Assembly (NCBI GenBank): GCA_021731405.1
Contig: JAKFXN010000001.1
Span: forward strand, 1 to 64,000
DNA: 64,000 nucleotides
From: Candidatus Parcubacteria bacterium
Lineage (GTDB): Bacteria; Patescibacteria; Paceibacteria; UBA9973; UBA918
Reading direction: 5' to 3'
Positions 24,731 to 32,719 of this stretch are shown here, in pieces. The notes under the pieces were generated by a model that saw only the letters and a program-made list of their open reading frames with translations, had not been told where the DNA came from and searched no databases. Each line of letters begins with the position of its first letter. The stretch's first letter is position 1. A program made the position numbers and the translations under genes.

Positions 24731-25216
24731 ATGCGGAGCTTATACCCCAATTACCAAGAAAAAAAGAAAGACTATTTGGAACAATGGGATAGAGTCTGTA
24801 GATGGTACGCAAAAGTTAAAAGTATAGAATTGAAATATTACGACAAGAAACTATCTCCAGACACTCAACAAGATTTTTTGCTCTCATTTTTCTTTAATGC
24901 TTTTATTCTTAAAGACTGGATTAAAAAGACAAAGACAGATCAAGGCATTGAAGAAATATTTAATGGGCCAACAGGTAGACAGAGCTTGATGGTACTCGCA
25001 GACTTTGTCACAAACTATAAACACTTTGACAATAGTCGACGTAATCGCTTAGACAAAAATACATGGCTGGTCAGTAGAGACGGGGTTTCTGATCCTGTCG
25101 GACCAACTCACACATGGTGGATAGAATCGCAAGGTAAGAAAATTAACCTATATAGACTTGCGGATGATGTGTTTAACGACCTATCTGCTTATTTAAAGAG
25201 TAAGCACTATATATAA
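24731..25216 (+). CDS. Hypothetical protein, 161 residues, A/T-rich gene
   Basis: Not recognised. The product is polar and rich in Lys, Tyr, Trp and Asp, with a hydrophobic helix around LLSFFFNAFILKDWI and a segment LADFVTNYKHFDN. The N-x-x-K-H pattern recalls a group of uncharacterised HEPN-like helical proteins, but the match is weak. It starts 6 nt after the rnr stop and could be translated from the rnr message. Its base composition is clearly richer in A and T than rnr, which suggests a recent arrival. Confidence 0.55.
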   Translation: MRSLYPNYQEKKKDYLEQWDRVCRWYAKVKSIELKYYDKKLSPDTQQDFLLSFFFNAFILKDWIKKTKTDQGIEEIFNGPTGRQSLMVLADFVTNYKHFDNSRRNRLDKNTWLVSRDGVSDPVGPTHTWWIESQGKKINLYRLADDVFNDLSAYLKSKHYI

Positions 25217-25224
25217 AAGAAAAA

Positions 25225-25244
25225 GCACCTAGTTCCCTAAGTGC
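25225..25244 (-). terminator. Terminator of the 84-residue gene
   Basis: On the minus strand GCACTTAG pairs with CTAGGTGC (one G-U pair) around GGAA, followed by TTTTTCTTTT. Confidence 0.65.
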
Positions 25245-25261
25245 CTTTGCACAGCATCTGC

Positions 25262-25516
25262 TCAGTGGTGAAAGATGGCCGGGTGATTTCGCACCTGAGC
25301 GATATCTGATTCGCGAAGTTCGAGCTTTTTTTGATGCTCTTGTATTTCTGGGGTTGAAAATTCCGAGGTTCCAATCAATGTCTCCAGTGCCCCATACAGG
25401 TACAACTTGGCGGCAAGGACGTTGCGTCCTACCAATTTTTCTTCGACTTCTGCCCTGCCCGCTTCGGTAAGAAAGCGAGCGGCAATTGCTCGTACAAGCT
25501 CTGCTTCGGTCGTCAT
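25262..25516 (-). CDS. Small helical hypothetical protein, 84 residues
   Basis: Begins MTTEAELVRAIAARFLTEAG and is predicted to be almost wholly helical, with alternating acidic and hydrophobic residues and a His-His end. No family is recognised. AAGGAG stands 7 nt before the ATG, a TATAAT preceded by TG lies upstream near 25557, and a terminator follows. It belongs to the set of stand-alone Shine-Dalgarno-led genes. Confidence 0.6.
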   Translation of the reverse strand: MTTEAELVRAIAARFLTEAGRAEVEEKLVGRNVLAAKLYLYGALETLIGTSEFSTPEIQEHQKKLELRESDIAQVRNHPAIFHH

Positions 25517-25597
25517 GTAAAATCTCCTTGTGGATGAAAGAACTGTAGAGATTGATTATACACCAATCCAAAATATAGTCTTGAAGTAGGCAAAGAA

Positions 25598-25769
25598 AAA
25601 ACGCTGAAGTTTCCTTCAGCGCTTTTGTGTTCCTAATGCACAGAATCTTTAACTCTAATCTTTAGTGGTGCTGTAATGATTGCGGATATCGGCAATCTAA
25701 ACTTGATAGAACCCTAGCCCCTGTAAGCGACAACCCTCTCTTCATCTGTCAGCTATAAATAACAGGTTT
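25598..25769 (-). ncRNA. Candidate small RNA with its own terminator (unassigned)
   Basis: On the minus strand a TATAAT box (25776-25781) is followed by about 170 nt without a convincing reading frame and then by the hairpin CGCTGAAG-GAAA-CTTCAGCG with a T-run (25598-25625). Internal pairing includes GATTGC with GCAATC near 25680. Its terminator stem is nearly identical to that of the next candidate RNA. The -35 is poor. Confidence 0.3.
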
Positions 25770-25789
25770 AAATAAATTATAGTTAAGCG

Positions 25790-25839
25790 TAAGAAATTGT
25801 CTTTATGTATCATTAATGATACATAAAGACAATTTCTTA
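25790..25839. repeat. Perfect loopless 50-bp palindrome
   Basis: The left arm TAAGAAATTGTCTTTATGTA... (25790-25814) is the exact reverse complement of the right arm (25815-25839), centred on CATTAATG. It lies between the two candidate small RNAs and has no strong T-run. No gene is seen from 25840 to 25904. Confidence 0.7.
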
Positions 25840-25904
25840 TATTAATGATTTGGTCTTGAAAAGTTTCTACACTCTTACTATCTAGTTCCTAAATTTAAAC
25901 AAAA

Positions 25905-26193
25905 GAAAAAGCGCTGAAGTTTCCTTCAGCGCCCGGGATCTCGGGGTTGGAACACCACCTACTATCCCTGACCACTACCGCCGTATCAAATACGTGCACG
26001 AAGTTTCGGTGGCGAACACCCTGCTGAGGCTGGGCTTCTTGCTCTTACTTTACACCTTAACTGTCGCTCTGGTTCAAATAAATTGATTGCTTTTGGCCGT
26101 ATCAGGTACCAAATATCACTTATTCGACCTTTAGTCTCTAGCAGTTGTCTAGCGGACGTTGACACCCGCATACCGAAAGAGACGTTCGTGGCT
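25905..26193 (-). ncRNA. Candidate structured RNA of about 290 nt between smc and a terminator (unassigned)
   Basis: On the minus strand TTGCAA (26223-26228), a 17-nt spacer and TACATT (26200-26205, preceded by TGC) form a promoter directly after the smc stop. About 290 nt later comes the terminator GCGCTGAAG-GAAA-CTTCAGCGC with a T-run (25905-25932). The body is rich in local pairing: GTCTCT with AGAGAC enclosing GCGG/CCGC, and GGGAT with ATCCC near the 3' end. There is no convincing coding frame. I compared it by eye with tmRNA, RNase P RNA, SRP RNA and 6S RNA and found no conserved signature of any. Confidence 0.45.
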
Positions 26194-26236
26194 GTTTGAA
26201 ATGTAGCAAAGCGGGGTGAGGTTTGCAAACAAGGGG

Positions 26237-28498
26237 TTACTTGGCCACCGCCACCGCCTCATCAAGCTTTACTGAAAGGAGCTTTGAGATACCGTCTCCC
26301 CCCATCGTTACACCATAGAGAATACCAGCGCGACTCATCGTCTCGCGGTTGTGGGTAATAAGAATGAGCTGAGACTTCTTAGCGAGCTCCTCAATCATAT
26401 CGCCATAGCGACGACTGTTGGCTTCATCAAGCGCAGCGTCAGTCTCATCAAGAATAATAAATGGTGGCGGGTTCACCTGACTCATCGCAAAGATAAGGGC
26501 GATAGACGTAAGCGCTCGCTCTCCTCCAGATAACATCTCAAGACCCTTCACCCGCTTATTAGGAAGCTTAGCTACGAGCTCAATACCATCTTCTTTTTTC
26601 TCCTCTACCTCTTCTCCTTCTTCAAATAGTTCTTCATCCGCTCCCCGTGTCTTGGTAACGACAGTTAGGAGCTCAGCTTCACCACCACCAAACATAAGTG
26701 TGAAGAATCGATTAAATTCAAAAGAGATTTTTTTGATACCAACCACAAATTGCTCTTCGAGTTTTCCATCAAGCTCCGCAATCAGTTCTCGGAGCTTTAT
26801 AATTGAAGCTTCTAGGTCGGCAATTTCGTGCGCCAAAAAAGCGTCACGTTCTTTGGCTTCGTTAAATTCTTTGACCACATCTTCAGTTGCACCAATACCA
26901 AGCTCTTCCAAACGAATCTTAAGTTTCTCCAGATTGTGACGACGAGCACGCTGCGTTTCGCGATCTTCATTTACAAGCTCTTCAGGGGTCACCTCGGCAC
27001 CGGCTTCACTTTTTATTACATACGAAAAATAGTCTGCTGCGGCACGACCAAGGAGTGCTACCGCTTCTTGAAGCTCACGTTTAAATTCAGTGCGATCACG
27101 CTCTAATACTATAAGCTCCCTATCAATACGCTCAACCTTTGTTTCAAGCTCGCGCTGCTCACCTACCAGTCTAAAGACCGCTCGTTCCGCTTCGCGGCCA
27201 TCGGTAGCTTCTTGGGCTCTTTTTTGCTCTAGCGAGGCATAGACACCACGAGCAGCCGTCTCTTTACCTTGCGCCTCTCCCACCTGCTTTTGGAGCTTTA
27301 CAATCTCCTCCTTAAGCCTTGAAAGTTCGGCTTTATCAAACTCAGTAGTTGTATCTTTTACCGCTGAAGATCGTTCAATGAATAACTTGAGCCGATGAAT
27401 GATATCTGACAGTGCACGATGCAAAAATGCCACTTCATCTTTCTGAAGTGCTTTACTGACTTGCTGTTCAATATCTTTTATAAGTGCTGAGATATCTGCG
27501 TACGCTACTGCCTTACCTTCAACTGATGTACTCCGTCTTTCGGCATCTGCTAAGCGCCGTTCCAAGAGCGCTATTTGTCCTTCACACTTGCTGTGCTCGC
27601 GCTCAGCCGATTGGCGTTCTCCAATTGCTTTTGATACCGCCTCTTCAGCACTAATAAGCTCAGCTGAATCTGCCTGTGATTCTGATGCTTGAAGAGTTTT
27701 TTTGGCAGAGGTCAATTCTTTCTCTGCAACAGCCAGTGCTTCTATAAGAGGTTTACGAAGAACACTTAGCCTATCGAAATGAAAAGCAATATAAGAATCT
27801 TCGCGGCGCAGATACTCGGCATACACTTCTTTGAGCTGCGCTTGCAGTTCAAGTGATTTCTCAATCTTCTGAACTTGTTTCTCTAAATATTTTAAATGGG
27901 GCGCCGCTTCACGTCGAAGTGACTCAACTTGTGCTACGTTCTCAACCGTCTTACTAAGCTTTCGCTCCGCTTCTTGCCTTTTGTATTGATAGATTTTAAG
28001 ACCAAGCGCATCTTCAATCATCTCGCGTCGTTCTTTTGGATTGGCTGTGAGAATTCTGTCAGCCTCACCTTGGGAAATAATATGATGCCCGGTTGAACCA
28101 ATATTGGCCGAAGCCAACAGCTCCTGAATATCCTTTAAGCGAACGGCTGACCCGTTGAGGATATATTCATTTTGCCCATCGCGATGCACCACGCGCTCAA
28201 TTTTGATTTCCGTGAAATCAAGTGGAAATACTCGGTTTGAGTTATCAAGGGTAATGGTGACACTTGCTCGATTGCCTCGTGCCACATCTGCTGAGCCTCC
28301 CCAAATCAAATCTTCACCACGCTTTCCGCGCATAGACTTCACCGACTGCTCGCCGAGTACAAAACGAAAAGATTCGGCCACATTACTTTTACCTGAACCG
28401 TTTGGTCCAACAATAGCAGTAATAGGCGCAGAGAAACCGAGTTCACCTTTTTTGGCAAATGACTTAAATCCTGAAATGGTTAGTTCTTTGAGATACAT
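26237..28498 (-). CDS. smc: Chromosome segregation SMC-type ATPase, short form without recognisable hinge
   Basis: An ABC-type ATPase that organises chromosomes. The N-terminal head has Walker A GPNGSGKS at residues 31-38. The C-terminal head has the signature LSGGERALTS (near 653) and Walker B FIILDETDAALDEAN (near 676). The middle is coiled coil. At 753 residues it is about 400 shorter than usual SMC proteins, and I see no glycine-rich hinge domain between the coil halves, only a short helical stretch around ALSDIIHRLKLFIERSS. An acidic insert (EELFEEGEEVEEKKEDG) lies before the signature. It is 12 nt behind the pilin-like gene, so it is probably the last protein gene of that transcript. 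Confidence 0.88.
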   Translation of the reverse strand: MYLKELTISGFKSFAKKGELGFSAPITAIVGPNGSGKSNVAESFRFVLGEQSVKSMRGKRGEDLIWGGSADVARGNRASVTITLDNSNRVFPLDFTEIKIERVVHRDGQNEYILNGSAVRLKDIQELLASANIGSTGHHIISQGEADRILTANPKERREMIEDALGLKIYQYKRQEAERKLSKTVENVAQVESLRREAAPHLKYLEKQVQKIEKSLELQAQLKEVYAEYLRREDSYIAFHFDRLSVLRKPLIEALAVAEKELTSAKKTLQASESQADSAELISAEEAVSKAIGERQSAEREHSKCEGQIALLERRLADAERRSTSVEGKAVAYADISALIKDIEQQVSKALQKDEVAFLHRALSDIIHRLKLFIERSSAVKDTTTEFDKAELSRLKEEIVKLQKQVGEAQGKETAARGVYASLEQKRAQEATDGREAERAVFRLVGEQRELETKVERIDRELIVLERDRTEFKRELQEAVALLGRAAADYFSYVIKSEAGAEVTPEELVNEDRETQRARRHNLEKLKIRLEELGIGATEDVVKEFNEAKERDAFLAHEIADLEASIIKLRELIAELDGKLEEQFVVGIKKISFEFNRFFTLMFGGGEAELLTVVTKTRGADEELFEEGEEVEEKKEDGIELVAKLPNKRVKGLEMLSGGERALTSIALIFAMSQVNPPPFIILDETDAALDEANSRRYGDMIEELAKKSQLILITHNRETMSRAGILYGVTMGGDGISKLLSVKLDEAVAVAK

Positions 28499-28510
28499 GC
28501 GCTCGCTCTT

Positions 28511-29050
28511 TTACCAATCCTCTGCTCCTGAACTATACACTGCGTATGTCGTCCCAGGGACGGTTGCTCCACAGTTTCCTCCAACCGCAGGGCAGCGGGC
28601 AAACTCATCGCCATACGAAGTAATTACACTCGTCTCAACCGTATCGTAAATCATGAGTTTGTAGCTCGTGCCGTCTGAACGGTAATAGAACCCTCTGTTG
28701 GCAGTTGCTTCAAATCTTGGGTCAGTCGGGAGTACCGAAATAAAGTCCGGAACCAAGCCAGCGATGTAAATCGTACATTCCGAAAATCCAGAAGCAGAGG
28801 CTGACCCTGGGCCAGCAAAGTTACTGGTACTAACAGAACACCCTGAGGCTGGATAGTTACCATATTGTGCTTTATAGAGTTCAAGAGAAAGCTGTAATTC
28901 TTTGAGTGATGTCATGCGCGCTTTATCACGAGAAAGCATACGAGCGTCATTAAAGTTTACAAAGAGGGCGGCCGACAAAAGTGCAATAATTGCTATCACC
29001 ACCATAAGTTCGATGAGGGTAAAACCTTTTTTAAGTTGATGTGAAAACAT
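28511..29050 (-). CDS. Type IV pilin-like protein (prepilin)
   Basis: A 179-residue secreted subunit of a type IV pilus or competence pseudopilus. The prepilin peptidase site is KGFTLIELMVV at about residues 8-18, with the conserved Glu at +5, followed by the hydrophobic helix IAIIALLSAALFV. The C-terminal head has four Cys residues that may form disulphides, and repeats the layout LKELQLSLELYKAQYGNYPA seen in GspG-like pseudopilins. The second pilin-like gene lies 3 nt upstream and shares its plan, so the two are likely paralogues in one operon. Confidence 0.85.
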   Translation of the reverse strand: MFSHQLKKGFTLIELMVVIAIIALLSAALFVNFNDARMLSRDKARMTSLKELQLSLELYKAQYGNYPASGCSVSTSNFAGPGSASASGFSECTIYIAGLVPDFISVLPTDPRFEATANRGFYYRSDGTSYKLMIYDTVETSVITSYGDEFARCPAVGGNCGATVPGTTYAVYSSGAEDW

Positions 29051-29053
29051 ATG

Positions 29054-29809
29054 TTATTTACAAATTATTGCAGCTGTATTGCGAACCTCAGCAGCACGGT
29101 TTGGACCAGTTGCAAGCGGGAGAAATCCTCCCCACGCTCCATACGAGCGCTCATAGCGACCGTTACCACCGTCTGAAGCGTTTATGCCTGTGCTCATGCG
29201 GCAATTTGGAATAGACCCATATGAAGTAAGTGCTCCCGGCGGCTCACGCGCTGCCAGTGTGGCTGTAGTACACCAGCCAGAGGTATCAACGCCGTTTACA
29301 CCAAGGTTTTGTAGACGTCCAAGGTTGTCGGGTCTGATATCGCAACTCTTGAGCTCATGGTTATAATCAACCAACTCACCCTCTACTGTACTCATAGCCA
29401 TTATTTTAAATACCGTACCTGCACCATTGGTGCGGTACACATAGCCCGAGTTCAGGTTCCCTGTAGGTAATTTTTTATCGAGCGGTAGCACCGGAATAAA
29501 TTCTGGAGCTAAATCAACAATGTACTGGGTGTCTCCACTCGCGCAGGCATAGCTCGTACCTTGTTGTCCTGACCACTGATCAGCGCCACGACAACCAGCT
29601 GGGTACCGGCCATACTTATTTTTATATAGTTCAACGGCACTCTGAAGTGCCCGAACGTCAGCTTGGCGCTTAGCATCACGCCCCTGTTGGCCAGATTGAA
29701 TTGAATTTACCGCAATGATGGTGGCAAAAATAGCTACGATTCCAACCACTACCATCACCTCAAGAAGTGTAAAGCCGCTGGCAATTTTTTTGCGTGAAGC
29801 AGGGTACAT
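29054..29809 (-). CDS. Type IV pilin-like protein (prepilin), larger paralogue
   Basis: A 251-residue prepilin with the cleavage motif SGFTLLEVMVV (residues ~11-21), the N-terminal membrane helix, and a head with LQSAVELYKNKYGRYPAGC like its neighbour. The extra C-terminal ~80 residues contain Cys pairs and a Gly/Asn-rich segment. It is first in the pilin-pilin-smc run. A TATACT -10 (29817-29822) ends 7 nt before the ATG, indicating a leaderless message. The assembly ATPase and peptidase genes are not in the window. Confidence 0.85.
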   Translation of the reverse strand: MYPASRKKIASGFTLLEVMVVVGIVAIFATIIAVNSIQSGQQGRDAKRQADVRALQSAVELYKNKYGRYPAGCRGADQWSGQQGTSYACASGDTQYIVDLAPEFIPVLPLDKKLPTGNLNSGYVYRTNGAGTVFKIMAMSTVEGELVDYNHELKSCDIRPDNLGRLQNLGVNGVDTSGWCTTATLAAREPPGALTSYGSIPNCRMSTGINASDGGNGRYERSYGAWGGFLPLATGPNRAAEVRNTAAIICK

Positions 29810-29870
29810 ATAAAAAAGTATACCACGCAGTCTCTTTCAACCGTCGAACAAACGTGAGTTACGTATACTT

Positions 29871-29896
29871 AAAAAAGACCTTGCGGTCTTTTTTTG
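29871..29896. terminator. Bidirectional terminator between rnc and the pilin genes
   Basis: AAAAAAGACC pairs with GGTCTTTTTT around TTGC, with T-runs on both strands. It lies 2 nt beyond the rnc stop. Confidence 0.8.
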
Positions 29897-29897
29897 T

Positions 29898-30611
29898 TTA
29901 GTCTTCCCAACCCTTATTGGCGATAGCGGCTTGAGCGGCCTGCTGCTCAGCCTCTTGTTTAGAACGACCTTTACCCTCACCGACTTTTTCGTGTCGTAAA
30001 AATACTCCAACCGTAAAGATGCGGTCATGGTCTGGGCCGTCTTGTGAAATAGTGTCGTACGTCGGCGTGATAGAAGCTTTCTCTTGAGAAAGTTCTTGGA
30101 AGCGACTCTTGGCATCCTGCCAAAGGCGCTTTTTAACAATGTCATCAGTGGCCGCAAAGAGCCTTGCGGCAATAAAATCTCGCGCAGTTTCATATCCTGA
30201 GTCGATGTACATCGCACCGATACACGCCTCAAACACGTTAGCTAAAATGTACTGTCGTGCTCGTCCTTCATCCTTAGCCTCTCCTTTTGACATTAAAAGA
30301 TATTTGTTGACACCAAGTTGCTCAGACACCGCGGCTAGAGAATTGGTATTAACAAGTGCAGCACGAATGGCGGTAAGATCACCTTCTGGTTTTTCTGGGT
30401 ATTTTTTAAACAAAAAATCAGTCACTACAAGCTCAAGTACGGCGTCTCCTAGAAACTCAAGACGCTCATTATGTTCCCACGTAGCTTCACGATGCTCGTT
30501 TAAATACGAACGGTGCGTAACCGCAGAGAGGAGAATTTGCGGGTCACGAAACTCAACTGCAATGAGTTTTTGGAGCATAACCAAATCAGCTTCTATGTTT
30601 CTTTCAGACAT
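29898..30611 (-). CDS. rnc: Ribonuclease III
   Basis: Cleaves double-stranded RNA in rRNA maturation and mRNA turnover. It is 237 residues long. The nuclease signature ERLEFLGDAVLE lies at about residues 49-60, and the second acidic cluster NVFEACIGAMYID near 125-137. The C-terminal double-stranded RNA-binding domain ends with GKGRSKQEAEQQAAQAAI. It lies 30 nt after the nusB-nudix gene and is likely co-transcribed with it. Confidence 0.95.
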   Translation of the reverse strand: MSERNIEADLVMLQKLIAVEFRDPQILLSAVTHRSYLNEHREATWEHNERLEFLGDAVLELVVTDFLFKKYPEKPEGDLTAIRAALVNTNSLAAVSEQLGVNKYLLMSKGEAKDEGRARQYILANVFEACIGAMYIDSGYETARDFIAARLFAATDDIVKKRLWQDAKSRFQELSQEKASITPTYDTISQDGPDHDRIFTVGVFLRHEKVGEGKGRSKQEAEQQAAQAAIANKGWED

Positions 30612-30641
30612 ACGTAAATCGTTATATTTTTGAGAGTAGCA

Positions 30642-31544
30642 CTATTTGCTGCGTCTGCCAACCAGCATGGTAATGGCCTTTGTGACAATAGGAAGAATGT
30701 CTTCATAAAAATTGAGCTCGAGAATATCAGCTACTCTAAACCACCTTGCGTCGTCCAAACCTCCCTTTTTAGCAAGCACAAGCTCTTGGTATGGAGCCTT
30801 AGCTAAGAAGTAGTGCACCTGTTTTCGTACTTTTCCTTTTTCGGGCTGCGTAGCAATATATTCATTGTTTCCAAGTTCCGCCTCAATCTCTACAGGAAGT
30901 CCTATCTCCTCAAGGAGTGCTCGCATTGCACCTTGTTCTACTGTTTCAGCATCAGCTACCTTACTCTTAGAGAGAGTCCAGTGTCCAAAGATATCGTGCA
31001 CGAGCGCAAAGTACATTTGTCCATCTTCTTCTGCATACACAACCGCACCAGAGAGTCGCTCAATTGGCATCTCATCAAATGGCACTTCTTTTTTGCGTCG
31101 TTTGCTGACCTCTTCTTTTCCTGGCTCACCAATTTCTTTATAAACCGCACCAAGTACACCGTTTACAAAACGACTACTGTTGTCGCCACCAAATTGCTTT
31201 GCGAGTTCAATCGCTTCATTGATTGCCACTTTGGCTGGTACTTCAGAACGTTCCGCAAAAAGAAGTTCAAAAAGTCCGAGACGAAGGATGTTTCTATCTA
31301 CTGGTGAAATTCTATCAATTGGCCATTCAGGAGCAGCCTTAGAAATAACCAAGTCGAGTTCTGTTTGTTTACTTAAAATCCCAGTGAGTAACCGTTCCAT
31401 AAATGGTCGGTCAGTTTTATTCTGGGCGAATTCTTCAATGTTTCGATCTAGAATTGAAATAACTTCCTTCTTATCAATTGCATTTAAATCCCACTCAAAG
31501 AGGGCCTGAAGAACGATACTGCGTGAAAGGTGCCGATTTGCCAT
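30642..31544 (-). CDS. nusB: NusB fused to a degenerate Nudix hydrolase domain
   Basis: Residues 1-140 are NusB, the antitermination factor that binds boxA RNA in rRNA transcripts (SRSIVLQALFEWDL at the start; DRISPVDRNILRLGLFELLF and the conserved VNGVLGAVYKEI at the end). Residues ~160-300 are a Nudix fold. The Nudix box (about 194-216) keeps E200, R208, E212, E213 and G215, but the leading Gly is Ser and the Glu after R208 is Ala, so catalysis is uncertain. The two domains are joined by a lysine- and arginine-rich linker (SKRRKKEVPF). A TATACT -10 lies about 29 nt before the ATG. Confidence 0.88.
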   Translation of the reverse strand: MANRHLSRSIVLQALFEWDLNAIDKKEVISILDRNIEEFAQNKTDRPFMERLLTGILSKQTELDLVISKAAPEWPIDRISPVDRNILRLGLFELLFAERSEVPAKVAINEAIELAKQFGGDNSSRFVNGVLGAVYKEIGEPGKEEVSKRRKKEVPFDEMPIERLSGAVVYAEEDGQMYFALVHDIFGHWTLSKSKVADAETVEQGAMRALLEEIGLPVEIEAELGNNEYIATQPEKGKVRKQVHYFLAKAPYQELVLAKKGGLDDARWFRVADILELNFYEDILPIVTKAITMLVGRRSK

Positions 31545-31633
31545 AAAAAATGTACTAAACTTCTACTGAGAACAGTATATCATCACGTTACTGCGTAAAG
31601 GGTTTAAATCCACAAAAAAGTAATATTATTTAT

Positions 31634-31656
31634 AAAAACCCCAGATGGGGTTTTTA
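31634..31656. terminator. Terminator of rpmF
   Basis: AAAAACCCC pairs with GGGGTTTTT around a short loop (31634-31656), with T- and A-runs on both sides. It lies 10 nt beyond the rpmF stop. Confidence 0.8.
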
Positions 31657-31665
31657 GTAAGTAGT

Positions 31666-31932
31666 TTACTTTGCTTCTTCTACTGGAGAGGCTTCTTGTG
31701 CTTGACCGCGGATAGCTTCTCGCTTTGCTTCCATTCGGGCATCACGATCCTTCTTCTTAGTAAGTAAGTCAATCACTACACGGCCTTTGTAAAAACCACA
31801 GTTAAGGCACATGTGGTGTGGACGATGATGTCCGCCACAGTTCTTACACACAGCCACTTCTGGCGCTGTAAGAGCGTGGTGAGCTCGTCGGTTGGCGGTG
31901 TGAGACCGCGTATGTCGCATTCGAATTACCAT
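31666..31932 (-). CDS. rpmF: 50S ribosomal protein L32
   Basis: An 88-residue protein of the large subunit. The basic N-terminus (RMRHTRSHTANRRAHHAL) leads to a zinc ribbon with C29, C32, C42 and C45. The C-terminal ~35 residues are a charged extension beyond the usual ~57-residue protein. The start at 31932 has a TATAGT -10 (31942-31947) 9 nt upstream and no Shine-Dalgarno. The bases TGCCCCACT just before the ATG match those of rpsP at eight of nine positions. Confidence 0.92.
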   Translation of the reverse strand: MVIRMRHTRSHTANRRAHHALTAPEVAVCKNCGGHHRPHHMCLNCGFYKGRVVIDLLTKKKDRDARMEAKREAIRGQAQEASPVEEAK

Positions 31933-32015
31933 AGTGGGGCAACTATACCAAATCCGTGTAAAAACGCAACTGTTTAGCCCTGAAACTAGCTATGGTTAGT
32001 TCTTTGGTCAAAAGG

Positions 32016-32639
32016 CTACTTTCCTAGTATGTTTCCACAAAAGCTCAGCCGATGCTCGTCTGAAGGGCCAAATTGCTTGATGGCAACGCGATGTTCAAGA
32101 GTCCCATATCCTTTATGTTTAGCAAAATTATAGGCCAAGTAAGGGCTTTTTGAGGCCAATTTCTCCATATACCTGTCTCGTGTCACTTTAGCCATAATTG
32201 AGCCGAGTCCGATCTCGCGCTCACTCAAGTCGCCTTTAATGATAGTTTGCTGACACATATATGTAGCGGGAGCTTTCAATCCCCCATCAAGCTTAATAAA
32301 AACGTCAGTCGCAAACTGTATATCCGCATGCCTTTTTTCAAGCCTAGAAAGAGCCCTGGCTAGCGCTTGTTTAATAGCGATACTAATACCAATAGCATCT
32401 ATCTTTTTTGCACTTACCATGACCACTTCATAATCCAACACCCCCGCTTTTTGCAGTGTCCGTGCCGCCAGATAAATGACTTCCCGTTTTTTTGGTGAAA
32501 GCGCCTTACTATCGGTTACCCCTGGTAAAAGTTTCCACTTAAAACCTTTTGGTATAAAAGCTACTCCGACCGCGACTGGTCCAGCGAGCGGTCCTCTGCC
32601 TGCTTCGTCTATACCAATAGTATGGGCTGGTTTTTTCAT
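32016..32639 (-). CDS. rnhB: Ribonuclease HII
   Basis: Removes RNA from RNA-DNA hybrids and single ribonucleotides from DNA. The 207-residue product starts MKKPAHTIGIDEAGRGPLAG, where D11 and E12 are the first catalytic pair; VTDSKALS and the later LDGG segment follow. A TATACT -10 on the minus strand ends 11 nt before the ATG at 32639, so in-frame codons further upstream, which overlap dnaE, are rejected. It is divergent from dnaE, with their promoters interleaved in 80 nt. Confidence 0.93.
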   Translation of the reverse strand: MKKPAHTIGIDEAGRGPLAGPVAVGVAFIPKGFKWKLLPGVTDSKALSPKKREVIYLAARTLQKAGVLDYEVVMVSAKKIDAIGISIAIKQALARALSRLEKRHADIQFATDVFIKLDGGLKAPATYMCQQTIIKGDLSEREIGLGSIMAKVTRDRYMEKLASKSPYLAYNFAKHKGYGTLEHRVAIKQFGPSDEHRLSFCGNILGK

Positions 32640-32719
32640 AACGTTATTGCAGTATACCAAAGCAAGCCTTTTCTGTGTCGTGGTTTGAGGTGCCAGAAGG
32701 CGGATGCTATAGTAGTGCC
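32640..32719. promoter_or_regulatory. Divergent promoters of rnhB and dnaE
   Basis: For dnaE, TTGAGG, a 17-nt spacer and TATAGT (32708-32713, preceded by TGC) end 6 nt before the ATG. For rnhB, TATACT on the minus strand lies 11 nt before its ATG. Both messages should be leaderless or nearly so. Confidence 0.65.

Noticed and set aside
25905..26193. tmRNA, RNase P RNA, SRP RNA or 6S RNA assignment for the structured region after smc
   Set aside because: No tag reading frame ending in Ala-Ala, no GAGGAAAGTCC element, no SRP helix 8 bases and no clear 6S fold; left unassigned.
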